Positions 23,246 through 34,805 of a DNA stretch of 64,000 nucleotides are shown here, one piece after another; positions within the stretch are counted from its first letter, which is position 1; each line of letters starts with the position of its first letter. This DNA comes from Saccharina japonica (lineage: Eukaryota; Sar; Phaeophyceae; Laminariales; Laminariaceae): the NCBI GenBank assembly GCA_008828725.1, contig MEHQ01003804.1, positions 178,059-242,058 on the forward strand, written 5' to 3'. The position numbers and the translations under genes were made by a program. Under the pieces are notes generated by a model. It made no database searches. It was not told the origin of the DNA and worked only from the letters and a program-made list of their open reading frames with translations.

Positions 23246-25570
23246 CCCCTGCACACACGCCGCCCCAAGCAGCACACGCTTCGGGCCAATGCCCGCTGCA
23301 AGAGTTTATTATGGAGGGTACTTTATGGAGCCGCCAATGTTTTTCGTTGATGTTTCGACATTTTCTTTGACCGGGGCCGACCTCCGTCACCTAGTGATAC
23401 TCCGTAGAAGCACCGAACGTTCGTTGATATTTTTGTACCACTTATCTTGATAGTTTTTGCGCCCGCGAAAAGGGGTTTAACCATATATGTTTAGCTATGA
23501 CAATTTCTAAGGGGCAGGTGTACCAACGTTTCGATGAGGTTCCTTCCTTGCGCTCTCTTCTGCCTACCTCGCCTAAAACCCGATACGAAGCAATCCCATG
23601 GCTTGGGTATACAACATATCGAAATCTGAAAGAAGGATGGCATTCCGATAATTTCGAGCAAAAGGAGCCCCCCGTCCTGCTGAAAGAATTGAAGCCTAAA
23701 GTGCCTCTTTTATCCTAGCAATGAGTTGTATACCGAGGACGCGCGCCAGACGACACGGGTTGCTTTTGGTCAAAATTTGTTCGAAGGCAGACGAGGCTTC
23801 TTGAACCGAATACAAATACTGAATGTAGTTCATATTTCGTTTCCTATTTCGTTTTGGTCTCATGGATATTGAATTGGGTCCTGCCGTGGAATTGGGCATT
23901 TGTATTTACAAGTATTCGTGTTGTCGGAATTCGCGCTTCGAAACTTCAAGCGACTAACGTACCCCGTACATGTTTGTAGCATCGCATTGAGACAACGTAC
24001 CCTACACGCACGGCAAGGGGATGCAAATGTACGCCTATAGGTATATATATAATATGTATATATATTGGTATGTGTGTTGGTTGGCAACGTGTAAGCCGGC
24101 TTGCATATTATAAACGGCTTGGCAGTCTAAAAGTGCGCTGACTGACGGAGAACAACCAGATCGAGGTATATTATGGTTTCCCGAGGCGTAGTAGATGTCC
24201 GAACTTCAGCTCACTGCCTAAGACGGTAGAATTGTAGCGTTATCCAACTTCTGGGTGTGTCTACTAGAGGCTAATAGTGTCCCGCGCTGAAGAGCGATGT
24301 AGGTCAACCACTATAAGACGGCAAAAATGTAGCGTTATCCAACGTTTGGGGTGTTTGTTAGAGACTACTAGTGTCCCGAGTTGACGAGCAATGTAAGCCA
24401 ACCACTAGAGCTCTGTGGATGGTGTGTCTTTCCCATTCATCATGGTTGCTCAACCGTTTAGGGTCAGCTTTAGAAAACACACGGAGAAGTGCCGAACTTA
24501 TTTATTGTCTTGGGAAAACAGCACTAGTAATAGGGCCGCTCGTGATACGGCGATGTTGCGCGCACTTAATATTTTATTCTTGCTTGAAAGGCAAACAAGC
24601 GCCAAATACGAGGTTTGCTTTCCGGGTATTTTTGTAATGGTAGAATACTTTACATGTGTATTGCATTGTACATCAGGTACGTATTGAGCGAAACGGCGAA
24701 AACCACACTCGTGCGTGCTTGCATGTGCTGCACAAACACGAGGAGCACCGTATGGATCGCGTTAGGAATGCCAACACTTTGCAGAGAGTGCTGGCCCACG
24801 CCAATCGTCAGAGACGAACACATGAGCAGTGGTGGGCGTCGTCGGCGTTCTCCATGGATTTTATCCGTGTAACATATGCATTGGACGCTTTTGTTCATTG
24901 CTTTCGGGCGGACAACTGATAAAAGTTACTAAACTGCCATCGATAAAATAGTATTGGAGGCCTTGCGGTACTTCATTATTCATTTCCAACCCGTATTCTA
25001 CAATTATAGGGGTATCACGTTTCGGCTGAAACGATATCTAAACGACGGACACCCTTAACCCAAACTGGCGGGCTTTATACAACCTTATTGTTTTGTATGT
25101 CTATCTAGGCCATGGTATTGTTAATCGGGGTGCATATTTATTAGTTTGACCTCGAAATCGTTTTTTGCATGAGGTACAAAACTGATTTACTCCAATACAG
25201 TGAGCTACCTCGGGAACGCACAAAATCACCGGATATTATAGTGTCATCCCTAATTGTTAAACTGCGCACACAGCCATTATTAAGTGCATACATGTTGATT
25301 GAAGGTCGGCGGTAAACGATCGAAATGTGTTGTTTTGTCTTGAGGTTTAGTCATGTTCGTGCAACATACAGTTAGTTGTTGCTCGCGACGAGAGGTTCAC
25401 CAATCGGTGAGCAGCAGTTTGTTATCAGGGTATTACTTACTCAGCTCTACGGGAAGAAGAGGAAACAATTACCCAGGAAAGGGTTATCCTCATACCCCTC
25501 TTAGAACGGAGGAATCTTTGAGACGTCTGTGCCGTGTTACGGTTGTAGGGTGACCTACTACCCCTTCAAA
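23246..25570. other. Spacer after copy 1; contains a 95-bp tandem repeat
   Basis: No convincing gene. The first several hundred bases may be 3' UTR of copy 1; no canonical AATAAA was assigned. At 24219-24408 two copies of a 95-bp unit follow each other (both with TAAGACGG, GTAGCGTTATCCAAC, AGTGTCCCG and CCAACCACTA). The open frames here are short and without recognisable domains. Confidence 0.4.
24219..24408 (+). repeat. Two-copy 95-bp tandem repeat
   Basis: Units at 24219-24313 and 24314-24408 share TAAGACGG, TGTAGCGTTATCCAAC, CTACTAG(A/T)G, GTGTCCCG and GCAATGTA-like words. Divergence is moderate. Confidence 0.5.
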
Positions 25571-25575
25571 GCTCC

Positions 25576-25718
25576 GTTTTTTTGTTTTTTCTTTTTTGTG
25601 ACGCACGTGCAAGTTTATATCCGCGATGAAAATGCTATCGAAGTGAGATTCGAGCAAGTCTCTTCGTCGATGTCAATTAAATGCGAAGGCCGTTATACCT
25701 CTTGAGCTATACCATAAT
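25576..25718 (-). mobile_element. Short tRNA-headed SINE, or degraded tRNA with A-rich tail
   Basis: Read on the minus strand, the head is TATAGCTCAAGAGGTATAAC (A-box-like) followed after about 40 bases by GCTCGAATCTC (B-box-like). A short body then runs into an A-rich tract (complement of 25577-25600). The acceptor stem does not pair well, so I do not call a functional tRNA. It is distinct from the ~320-bp SINE family. Confidence 0.4.
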
Positions 25719-26001
25719 TTTCTCTCGTTGATTGCCGTGCAAAGAGCGTAGTATTTATCGCACTTTTTCCCATGGGCGCGTTTTATCGCTCGCTCCTCCC
25801 GTCTTTGCGGCGACAGCCTCGGCCGTGCTTGCGCCGTGTCTCCAGAATGCGTGCGGTTTTGGTATCTTGTCCAAACGTGATTGTTCCGATGTCATAGGAC
25901 TACGTCTACATACGGAAATGCACATCAGTCTAGGTCGAATTCAGTAAGACACCAGAGAGTTCAACACATACGAAGCTGTTTTATCTTGTTATTGTAGTGA
26001 T

Positions 26002-26223
26002 GCTAGGTATAAGAGGACAGGGTATCCCTAGCCAGGTCAGCCTATGGAACGGGTACTCGTTGGTACTCACGTGTGTTGTTTGCGTAGAGATAGAAGAAGA
26101 GCAGGTTTATTCCGTTTTCGCGTGATGAACGACTGAGAAGGCAGGTGAGATGGCTAAAAGCCATCGGGAACCATCCCTGGTTCCCACCTAAGATACCGCC
26201 TTCCAAGTACTACCAATACGATT
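26002..26223. repeat. 222-bp direct repeat, left of the assembly gap
   Basis: Identical over all 222 bases to 26916-27137 and ends exactly where the N run begins. It may be a terminal repeat of an element whose inside is unsequenced, or the unmerged overlap of two contig ends. No coding content is visible. Confidence 0.75.
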
Positions 26224-26912
26224 NNNNNNNNNNNNNNNNNNNNNNNNNNNNNNNNNNNNNNNNNNNNNNNNNNNNNNNNNNNNNNNNNNNNNNNNNNNNN
26301 NNNNNNNNNNNNNNNNNNNNNNNNNNNNNNNNNNNNNNNNNNNNNNNNNNNNNNNNNNNNNNNNNNNNNNNNNNNNNNNNNNNNNNNNNNNNNNNNNNNN
26401 NNNNNNNNNNNNNNNNNNNNNNNNNNNNNNNNNNNNNNNNNNNNNNNNNNNNNNNNNNNNNNNNNNNNNNNNNNNNNNNNNNNNNNNNNNNNNNNNNNNN
26501 NNNNNNNNNNNNNNNNNNNNNNNNNNNNNNNNNNNNNNNNNNNNNNNNNNNNNNNNNNNNNNNNNNNNNNNNNNNNNNNNNNNNNNNNNNNNNNNNNNNN
26601 NNNNNNNNNNNNNNNNNNNNNNNNNNNNNNNNNNNNNNNNNNNNNNNNNNNNNNNNNNNNNNNNNNNNNNNNNNNNNNNNNNNNNNNNNNNNNNNNNNNN
26701 NNNNNNNNNNNNNNNNNNNNNNNNNNNNNNNNNNNNNNNNNNNNNNNNNNNNNNNNNNNNNNNNNNNNNNNNNNNNNNNNNNNNNNNNNNNNNNNNNNNN
26801 NNNNNNNNNNNNNNNNNNNNNNNNNNNNNNNNNNNNNNNNNNNNNNNNNNNNNNNNNNNNNNNNNNNNNNNNNNNNNNNNNNNNNNNNNNNNNNNNNNNN
26901 NNNNNNNNNNNN
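26224..26912. other. Assembly gap (689 N)
   Basis: Run of unknown bases. Any long open frame that crosses it is an artefact. Confidence 1.
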
Positions 26913-26915
26913 GAA

Positions 26916-27137
26916 GCTAGGTATAAGAGGACAGGGTATCCCTAGCCAGGTCAGCCTATGGAACGGGTACTCGTTGGTACTCACGTGTGTTGTTTGCGTA
27001 GAGATAGAAGAAGAGCAGGTTTATTCCGTTTTCGCGTGATGAACGACTGAGAAGGCAGGTGAGATGGCTAAAAGCCATCGGGAACCATCCCTGGTTCCCA
27101 CCTAAGATACCGCCTTCCAAGTACTACCAATACGATT
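26916..27137. repeat. 222-bp direct repeat, right of the assembly gap
   Basis: Exact copy of 26002-26223. The right-hand contig starts three bases before it (GAA, where the left copy has GAT), so the repeat begins at the very edge of the contig. Confidence 0.75.
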
Positions 27138-28000
27138 ATTATACCTGATACCAGGTATTTACCAGGCGTTTCCACATCATGCCAGCAGTACCATAACTTT
27201 ATCCATTGGTCCGAGGTTCGAGTCGCCGTAAGCTCTTGTGTAATTGTTATTGGGGTGCCATGTTCTCCCCTTTAGTTCATGGGTGCCTTTTGTAAACAGA
27301 CCTACCGGGTACGGCAATTGTGTTATAAATGGAACCGTACCTTGTGTTAGACAGTTGCGTTTGGGTAGTAGGCGATGGGGGACCATGTTACGAGTCGTCC
27401 AACGTACCCCATGCCAAATATAACAAACGCTATATGTTCGAGCACTATTTGTTCATTGGGCTACTGGTAAAATGTTTACCAATCGCCTACTCAACCTCAG
27501 CCGTGTAACACGCTACACACATACTTGGAAGTATATTGACATCACTGTATCCACAAGCTTAACTGAACTCGTTCGCTCATATATAAAATACGTACAAAAC
27601 ACCAAACATCCGAAATATAAAACTGGCCAAAGTTAGATTTCTTATATGAGACTGAATGCGTTATACACTAACGTCCGTGTGACAACTCCCGGAATTAATG
27701 GCTTCTGTATAGTCTCGGCCTGCCGTTGCTATTGTTGATTTTCATATCAGGTACCCTGTACTGATGTCACCTGCTTCGTGCTATCATATACGTACATACC
27801 GGGTGTAGGTCGGTTGTTTATCGCATGATACAAGCAACCATACGTACCTGGTACACCAGGAAATACAACATAACCAGCAGTAGTAGGAGTTTACCGTAAT
27901 CAATACAGGGTACAGGACTCTTAACAATGAGCATGACACCTGGCCCAGGGTGAATTTCTTAGTATGGAATGTTTCAGGTTTACGTTAAACTTCAGCGACA
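27138..28000. other. Non-coding spacer
   Basis: AT-rich, no gene seen. A B-box-like GAGGTTCGAGTCG occurs at about 27221 without a clear A box. CCCTGTACTG (about 27752) and CAGGGTACAGGAC (about 27905) resemble ends of the CAGTACAGGA MITE family, in inverted order. Confidence 0.3.
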
Positions 28001-28017
28001 GCAACAATGGAGACGAG

Positions 28018-28490
28018 CGGTGGGACCGCACACGACAAAGGAGGGGAGGTGGGCGGCGGGGCCGTGCACGGAACGAGCCTGACGACAAGCGGAGGAGCTG
28101 CACATGAATCAGGAAGGGGAGTGCACGGCGGGGTCGTGCAAATAACGATAATGGTGACAAGCGGCGGGGCCGCAGACGGGTCAAGAAGGCAAGGCCACCT
28201 CGGGGACGGGCACGAAACGAGATAGGAATCCCCCGGCGGGGCCGTGTACAGAACAATAGGGGAGGCGGGTGGTGGGGCCGCACACGGACCAAGAAAAGAA
28301 GCGCTCGGCGGGGCTGGGCACGTGACGAGAAAAGAAGCGAGCGGCGGGGCCGGGCTATAATCTAGAGGGGAGAGGTGCGGCAGGGCCGCGAGCGGAACAA
28401 GAGAGGAGGTGCGCGGCGGGGCCGGGCACGGAAGAGGAGAGCAACGTCACGTCGGGGGCGTGCACGGGACAAGAGGTGGAGGCGAAGCAG
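28018..28490 (+). repeat. 36-bp minisatellite, about 13 units
   Basis: Imperfect units of 36 bp, each with a GGCGGGGCCG-type core followed by a purine-rich half (ACAAGA, GGAGG). Because 36 is a multiple of three, several frames stay open on both strands (Arg/Pro-rich 12-residue repeats on the minus strand, Gly-rich on the plus). I take these as a consequence of the repeat, not as genes. Confidence 0.65.
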
Positions 28491-28979
28491 CGCATGAAAC
28501 GAGGCTGCAGGCGCGAGGCAACCGAGCAGCGCGAGTGGAAGGGCAACCGGCGACGGTGGCAAGAAGCAGAGAGATACAGCGGTGGAAGGGGGCGTTGTAT
28601 TGTTTTGGGAAGATAGGAGACGACGCGGAGGAGCGAGGTCGGCTGTTACTGGTAGTGATGGAGGTTGGGGGAGATAGTTTGCAACGTGAGGGGGGCGACT
28701 TAGCGAAGGTAGCGTGGGGTTACTGGCAGATGCATGCTACCATAGAGGTGCACCATGTTTTTTCTGAGCTCCTCACCTAAGGAGCGTCATGCCTCACCGA
28801 AACAAATGATTTCGGAGGAAAATAAAAGTGCTGCCGGATGAGAAATCTCATGACCGAAGTATACTCTGAAACATTATTCGTCACAAAAACGAAAGTCCGA
28901 CGAATTTGGGTTTAAGGAGCCCGATTGTTCAGAAAACGATTCAGCTAAAACGTGCTACCTCTAGCGTAGCACGCGTCGG

Positions 28980-31850
28980 CACCCCATATTGATGCGGAGC
29001 GGGTGACGTATTTGTTCGGGGAAGAGCACAATGTCGATCACATTTCACTGTTGAAGCAGATCGCGAGGGCGGGAGCGCCGGTGGAGGTAGGTCCAGGGGG
29101 CACGCTCGAGCACGAGCTGGCGTACAGGACCTATAGCAGCGCCGACAGACACGCGACCGAGGTGTGGGTGAAGAGGGTGGGCGACGTGAAGACTTGGAGA
29201 GTGATTGTGGTCCCGGTGAGATTGGCGGTGAGGATTCGATGCCTTAGGGTATATCCGGGGGGGGTGGTGGACGCGAAAGGAAAGAGAAGAGAAGGACAAT
29301 ATACGATTCGACACCCAGTAACGAAGCGGAGGGCAGGAGGGAGGGGGGGGGCAGCAAATGGACGATATGACGCACTTAGATCAGATTCCGGAGGGCTGTG
29401 ATGATCCAGCTAGTGTGGAGGGTTCTATAGGTACGGGAACCATTTGGGAGGAGGGGAATCCTTGATAAGACGATGAACGCGAATACCGCATTTCGGCAGG
29501 CGCGGGTGGACCCGGCAGGGGGAAGAAAACTTCGGGTATCGTTCCGGGGAAGTTCCTGATCGCCGACCTGCGGCCGCAGTGCGCAAGGAGGGGGGGGCTC
29601 GAGTGATGGGTGATGATAGCGGGTGATTTTCCACCGGCGCAGGGACAAACGACTCGAGCATCGACGACCATGTTGGCGGCGGGAGTGTCGACCACAGTTC
29701 GTGTCCGAGGCGCGGAGGATACGGGGTTAGAGTCGGAACATCTACCCGAGAGATGCACAATAGAGGCGTTAGAGGGTAGAGAGGCAGAGGACACAGCTGT
29801 AGGTGATTATGCTCATGAATGACGCGGTGTCCGTGTAGGTGGAGTGGGAACCAGGCGGGGGGAGATGCCTAGCGTTGGTGCAATCGCTGGCATTGACGCT
29901 TTTTAGGGGGCGGAAGGGGAGGAGCCCCTGCTGTGGTAGAAGAATGCCACAGATTGGGCACCACAGCAAGAGGTACTGGCATTGGAGTTGCACACAGAGG
30001 CAATCACGATTTTACTGCCACTCAGCAAGATCAGCGAGCAGCAAAATCTACTGGGGGAGTGGCCCGAAGGGTGGCGAACAGCGACAGTACGGGAGTTGCA
30101 GCTGAGCAAACAGCATCTGAATGGCCAGGAGGGTACTGAGGCTGGCGGAGAAGTTCATGGAGTACTTGGGGTTGTGGAGATGGTTCCTGATTGAGGGGGG
30201 GGGTGAAGGTTGGCGGCGAGATTTTTCAGGTTTGTGAAGTAGACCCACAGGCGGGCCTGGTGTTCGGGCGCTTCGTTCAAGGCTGTTGGGGGGTGGCGCT
30301 TGCAAACGGCCGTGTACTGGAGACAAATCTTGTCAGAGGAGAATAATAATATGACGATTAGTAGTAGGAAATACGGGGGCTGGAACCGTAAGTACCTTCA
30401 TGTACTGGAGCTGATGGGGATGGTGAGGCCAGCTTACGTGGTGAATGTCATCAGGAACGAAAGGTCAGAGAACGAGGGGGAGCCGGTGCTGATGAGAGGA
30501 GATAGTTCGTCGGCGGTGCAGTGCGTAAATACTTGAGATGGGGGGAAGGAGAAGTGCGGTCGGGGGTGGGTGGCGGTGAATATAGGGGTGTTGGAGCGGA
30601 TACGGTGGTGGAGTGTTCCAAACGAAGCACGTGCGGGTAGGGGAGAACGTAGTGGTTGACCGAACAACTTGGTGGGGAAAAGGTTAATTCAGACCAGGCT
30701 GACCGCTGAACGCTCCACCGTGGTTTTGGAAGGCCCATGAGCTCGTGAAGGAGGGGATAGATATGTGTTGGGAGATTGTGCGCGCAGCACTCGGACGGGT
30801 TGCGAGATCGACTCGGAAGACGTACGCGCAAGCTTGGACGATCCGGGCGAGCTGAAGGATCATGCGAGGCAAGGGGACTTGGTTGGGAGGGGGAGATGCG
30901 TGAGTGGAAACTGGTTAACGAGCTGACGAAGTTCATTTTCCCGACTGCTGATGCCCAGAAAGGAAGATGATCGCCGGGGCGGGGAAGCTGATCGCCGTGA
31001 ACTTCTACCCTGCGTCGGGGGTGGGGTTGTCATTGACACCGCAACATTGCAAGATGAAGGCGGTGTGGAATATGTTCGAGCGGGCGCGCGTGGAGGCAGG
31101 GAACGAGATGCAGACGAGGAGACCGCTAACATTCAAACTGACCAAGGTAGAGGAGGAGAGCATAGGCAAACGCGGCGTGGGGTGGAGGATAGCGGGGATC
31201 GGGTCGGCCCTATCGTGCTATTTGCTACTGAGGAAATCGGAATTGTTCGCATGGGAGGGAGAAGGGGTGTACACCAGGTTTAATGCCTGAGGAGGAGGGG
31301 GGGGGTATCATATTTATCGAGAAAGGCGTAACTGGAGTCGGGGAGAAGGGGGGGCTGCGGACACAGTGAATACATACTTCAAGGGGTGCGAAAGGTGACC
31401 AGGAAAGCAAAGGGGCGGTCATGGTGAGGACAAAGGGGTGGGAAAGAGGGAAACGGCGGGAGAATGCGGCGGACCTGTTGCTGGAGTTTTTTTAGTACTA
31501 CCAGACAAGGGAGAAAGGGCGATGACAAGAAAAAGGGGCGGTGGCGGAGCTGAAACAGGAGGACTTGCCGCTTCATTGGGATAAGATAGAAGAAGCAACA
31601 ATGCTGGCGGAGATGGAGGTGCCCCACCATGGGTGACTCGGAGGGAGGGGGGATTGGCCTAGCAGGCGTTTATGGGGTACGTGAGGTCGAACATGGAGGC
31701 CCCCCTTGTGGGTTTTGAGAGTGCCGGTGGGTAGGACAAGTGGACCGACGGGCCGAGTCGGCAGCCCGGGCAAGGGACGAGGTGGAGCGTGCGGGGGGAG
31801 GGGGGGAGGGGAGATATTTGTGCGGTGAATGCGGCCTGTGGATGGGATTA
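28980..31850 (+). mobile_element. DIRS-like (tyrosine-recombinase) retroelement fossil
   Basis: In a G/A-rich block three protein-like signals occur in the order typical of DIRS elements. Around 29003-29400 is a segment like the N-terminal part of a DIRS reverse transcriptase (VEVGPGG, GLRV-like). Around 30300-30540 is an RT/RNase H segment (LHVLELMGMV, LMRGDSSSAVQCVN). Around 30970-31730 are parts of a tyrosine recombinase (RPLTFKL, LLLRKSELFAWEG, FMGYVRSNMEAP). The element is broken in several places and looks old. Terminal repeats were not identified, so the ends are approximate. Confidence 0.6.
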
Positions 31851-33100
31851 GGGCATATAAAGGTTGTCTGTCAGATGGGTGGACAGGTCAGCCGCTTGCA
31901 ATGGCTGGAGTAGGAGACGGGGTGGGGGGGGCAGGAGGAAATCCAAGAGAGAAAACCCGTTTGAGTCCATCCACTTCACCCGTGGGTACCACGTGATGCT
32001 AACAGTGAAAATGCCTTTTTCGTGAAAAGTAGAGACCAAAGCGGCATGTCCATTTCATTCACAAGTTTTGCCTAATATAAAACTAATACCTGGTATAGTT
32101 TAGTTGCGGTTTTTTATAACAAGCAAAATTGCAAATATATAATCTTGTGATAGGTTCGTGTTTTTTTCTTGTTCGTGTGATTCAAAGTGCCGAGTGATAC
32201 CGGCAGCAGCCGTACGTCTGCTCGCGCAGGCGAACTTCTCAGACGTGCCCGCATAAACTGATGATATTTCTGATGAGGTAGGGTTTGTTCACGAAGCTGT
32301 GAGGCATTCGTTCCCGACGGTGAGATTATTTTGACTTCTGCTAACGGCGGCTACCACCCCGACTCGGAACTCTAACCCTAACCCTAACCCTAACCCTAAT
32401 GAGAGGCGTGTCTGGTTCGTGTGCCACCTGGTGGTTGAGCTTAGGAAGGCTACTTTCAGTGCGGGCACATCTAAGGAAGTTCGCCTGCGCGGGCAGATCT
32501 AGGCGAGCGCTGAGAACGGTAACTTCATATACTTCAAGAAGAACAGAGAACACGTTTGTATTATTAGTAGCGACCATACGTATAACTACCTGAAAAAAAA
32601 TATTGTCGGTTAACATGTTAACATAGTTTCCTGTTGTTGCCATCCCCGACTTTGTTTTTAGTTTCACCGAATAATACGGATCCTTTTTTTTGTTTGGTTT
32701 GCGTTTGTTCTTAGTTTTGTGTTTCGTTTCGTTTTACGTCGTACTGTATTTTTGTTTATATTTGTATTTGGCTCTTTCGGCGTCGTTGGTTTTCCGTTGA
32801 TCAGTATCTCGTATTGTCTTCCATTTTCGTCAATCTGTCGAACTCGTGATAACTCCACAGCAATAAACAACATATATATTATATAAAGAAGTTTCGTCTG
32901 GTACTCTCCCAACCCGGGGAATTTTCTGAACTTTTAACGTTGGCGAATGACTGACCGTCAGAGATTTGCTCCGGTTTTGTTTTTTTCCGGTTTGACAGAG
33001 GACGCTCTCGAGGTATCCTCTTCATGGTGGACGCCTGGTGGGTGTGCTGGATGTCGACGGGTGTTCAGAAATGACGGGTTACTTTTGAACAATACACAGA
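31850..33100. other. Spacer with a telomere-like tract inside an inverted repeat
   Basis: No gene seen. At 32218-32258 and 32457-32497 lie inverted copies of about 38 bp (GCGCAGGCGAACTTC on the left, GAAGTTCGCCTGCGCG on the right) around the tract at 32372. An end fragment of the long-inverted-repeat family (GTGTGCTGGATGTCGACGGG) lies near 33042. Confidence 0.45.
32372..32400 (-). repeat. Interstitial telomere-like repeat, CCCTAA x4
   Basis: Four perfect CCCTAA units and partial ones. The tract is short and lies between inverted copies of a 38-bp sequence. Confidence 0.7.
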
Positions 33101-33109
33101 GAGCTTCCA

Positions 33110-33295
33110 TTTCTCTTTTTCTTTCCCATTATATTATCTTCGCCTTTCTTTTCTCTCTCCCTCTCAGCCGTAACTGAGATCTGGGGTTATCCAGTAGGCT
33201 CCCCTCCTCCCTCCCCACTACTGCTGTACGTGCCTTGCATGTTTATCGGGTGAAACATTCAGCACTTCTTTCCCTCGTCGACTCTCGTGTCTGGC
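33110..33295 (-). mobile_element. SINE fragment (3' part)
   Basis: Minus-strand match to the SINE body: CTCTCAGCCGTAACTGAGAT, CAGTAGGCTCC, TACGTGCCTTGCAT and CCCTCGTCGACTCTCGTG. The head is missing. Confidence 0.5.
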
Positions 33296-33327
33296 ATGTA
33301 TGTACTCAGATTAACGTATGTATCATA

Positions 33328-33501
33328 CGGTACAGGGAGACCTAGGAAGAAACAGGAAATCTGGTCCAGGCTGGATTTGTTATTCGAGAGAGGGTGCTTT
33401 CTACGCTTATTTCGAGATAACGACTCCCGAATTTCTTATTTTCCTCTAAATATCAGCCTGGCTTTCTTATTAGTCTCTTTCTTATCCGGTGTCCTGTACT
33501 G
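33328..33501. mobile_element. MITE of the CAGTACAGGA family
   Basis: 174 bp, with ends CGGTACAGGGAGACCTA and the complement of GGTGTCCTGTACTG, and TA on each side. The inside matches the copy at 7300 (GAGATAACGACT, CAGCCTGGCTTTC-like). Confidence 0.6.
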
Positions 33502-33714
33502 TATATCGCTTGAATAACATTCGAAACGTTTCACAACTCACGCTGGACGGGCGCTGGGCGTAGACGGTATGGAAAAAAAAACTGGACGATGGTAGTATGT
33601 CGACGAATATAGCGGACAGTTTGTTCATGTCAAGAACACAAGCACCGCGCAAGGTGGGATCGTAGTGTGTGTTATTCGCTTGAAACCGTCCTTCCTCTAA
33701 ACCCGCTAATATTC

Positions 33715-33930
33715 CAGCACGCCCACCACACCCCAGTGTCCGTGACGATTATTTATCCTAGAGAGATAGCTGTTTTGTACGCGGTCACAAACCATAGATA
33801 TACTATTATACCAGGGTATGATGCAATGCAGTCAGTACAGCAGACAATGTAATGCCATATATACGACAGGCGCATGCTAGGAATCCAGCTGCATGAAAGA
33901 GATAAATAAATAAAACAAAAAGTGTAAAGG
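33715..33930. mobile_element. Decayed end of the long-inverted-repeat family
   Basis: Contains CCAGTGTCCGTGACGATT, ATCCTAGAGAGAT, GGTCACAAACCA, GCAGACAATGTAATGCCATA and CAGCTGCATGAAAGAGA, the inward half of the family terminal repeat. Confidence 0.5.
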
Positions 33931-34219
33931 AAAAAAAAAACAGAAGATATACGAGTATTGAAGGAATATAGTACTAAAACAGATCAGCAAACGAACAAAA
34001 CAAAAACTATAAAAAAAATACAAAGAAAGAAAGTGTCGTGATTCTACCCGAAAACATGTCGCAGACTATATGAAATGTCAAAAGTGAAAACAAAAACACC
34101 GTAAACAGAGGAATACTCAGAACGGAAGAAACCAGTAGTGGACAAACACTGTTAGTGGATCTTCCTAAGGTAGCTAATTCGGCACTCTGATTGGCAAAGC
34201 AAGCACTGGCCACTGGCAT

Positions 34220-34250
34220 AGGGTTCGGGTTAGGGTTAGGGTTAGGGTTC
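34220..34250 (+). repeat. Interstitial telomere-like repeat, TTAGGG-type
   Basis: GGGTTCGGGTTAGGGTTAGG and further units, about four in all, in the opposite orientation to the tract at 32372. Both tracts have CTTCCTAAG 50-60 bp away on the same side relative to the repeat, which suggests that they belong to one diverged dispersed repeat. Confidence 0.65.
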
Positions 34251-34805
34251 GATCTGAGGGTCAACATACTATTAATACTACCCAGAAAAAACCCCCATTT
34301 CAAGATCCAGTATCACCCTTTATCCACCCCTCGAAGAAACGCATAGTATACGCAACAGAAGCACACCAAAAGCACCGCTCAGGCAGCCGAGTCCATTGTT
34401 TGTACCTGTAGTACCGACATATTTTACCAACTAATCAGTCTGGTACCTTGCTACCCTGTATGCCGTATCTATTTTTTTTTCTGTCGTCAACCGCGGTTTC
34501 GCTACAATCATTAACCTTTCTTTGCACCCCCCCGCGTCTCCATTCCCTTGGGCTCCACCCATACAGCGGGTGTGTGGTGCTTCCTGCTCCATTTCGCTTC
34601 ATGTCCGTGCAAGGCATGAAAGAAAGCCAAGGAAAGCGAGGAGGGCAAAACAAACACATGAATGCATTTGTACGTAGCTAAACAATCGAAGAAAAGCTAA
34701 ACAAAATAAGAAGGACAGCAAAAAACAACAAAGGCAAAAACAATGCGATCGCGGCAAAAAACGTCCACGTCCGCTAAATGTGAAATAGCAAATATGTTTT
34801 TGGTG

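Noticed and set aside
26145-26984. Open frames of more than 260 codons on both strands
   Set aside because: They run through the N gap; the residues are unknown and the frame is meaningless.
27171-27260. tRNA gene or SINE head
   Set aside because: A B-box-like GGTTCGAGTCG is present but no A box at the right distance and no cloverleaf.
27921-28780. Arg/Pro-rich and Gly-rich open frames of 60-123 codons on both strands
   Set aside because: They are explained by the 36-bp minisatellite and high GC; no domain and no start or splice support.
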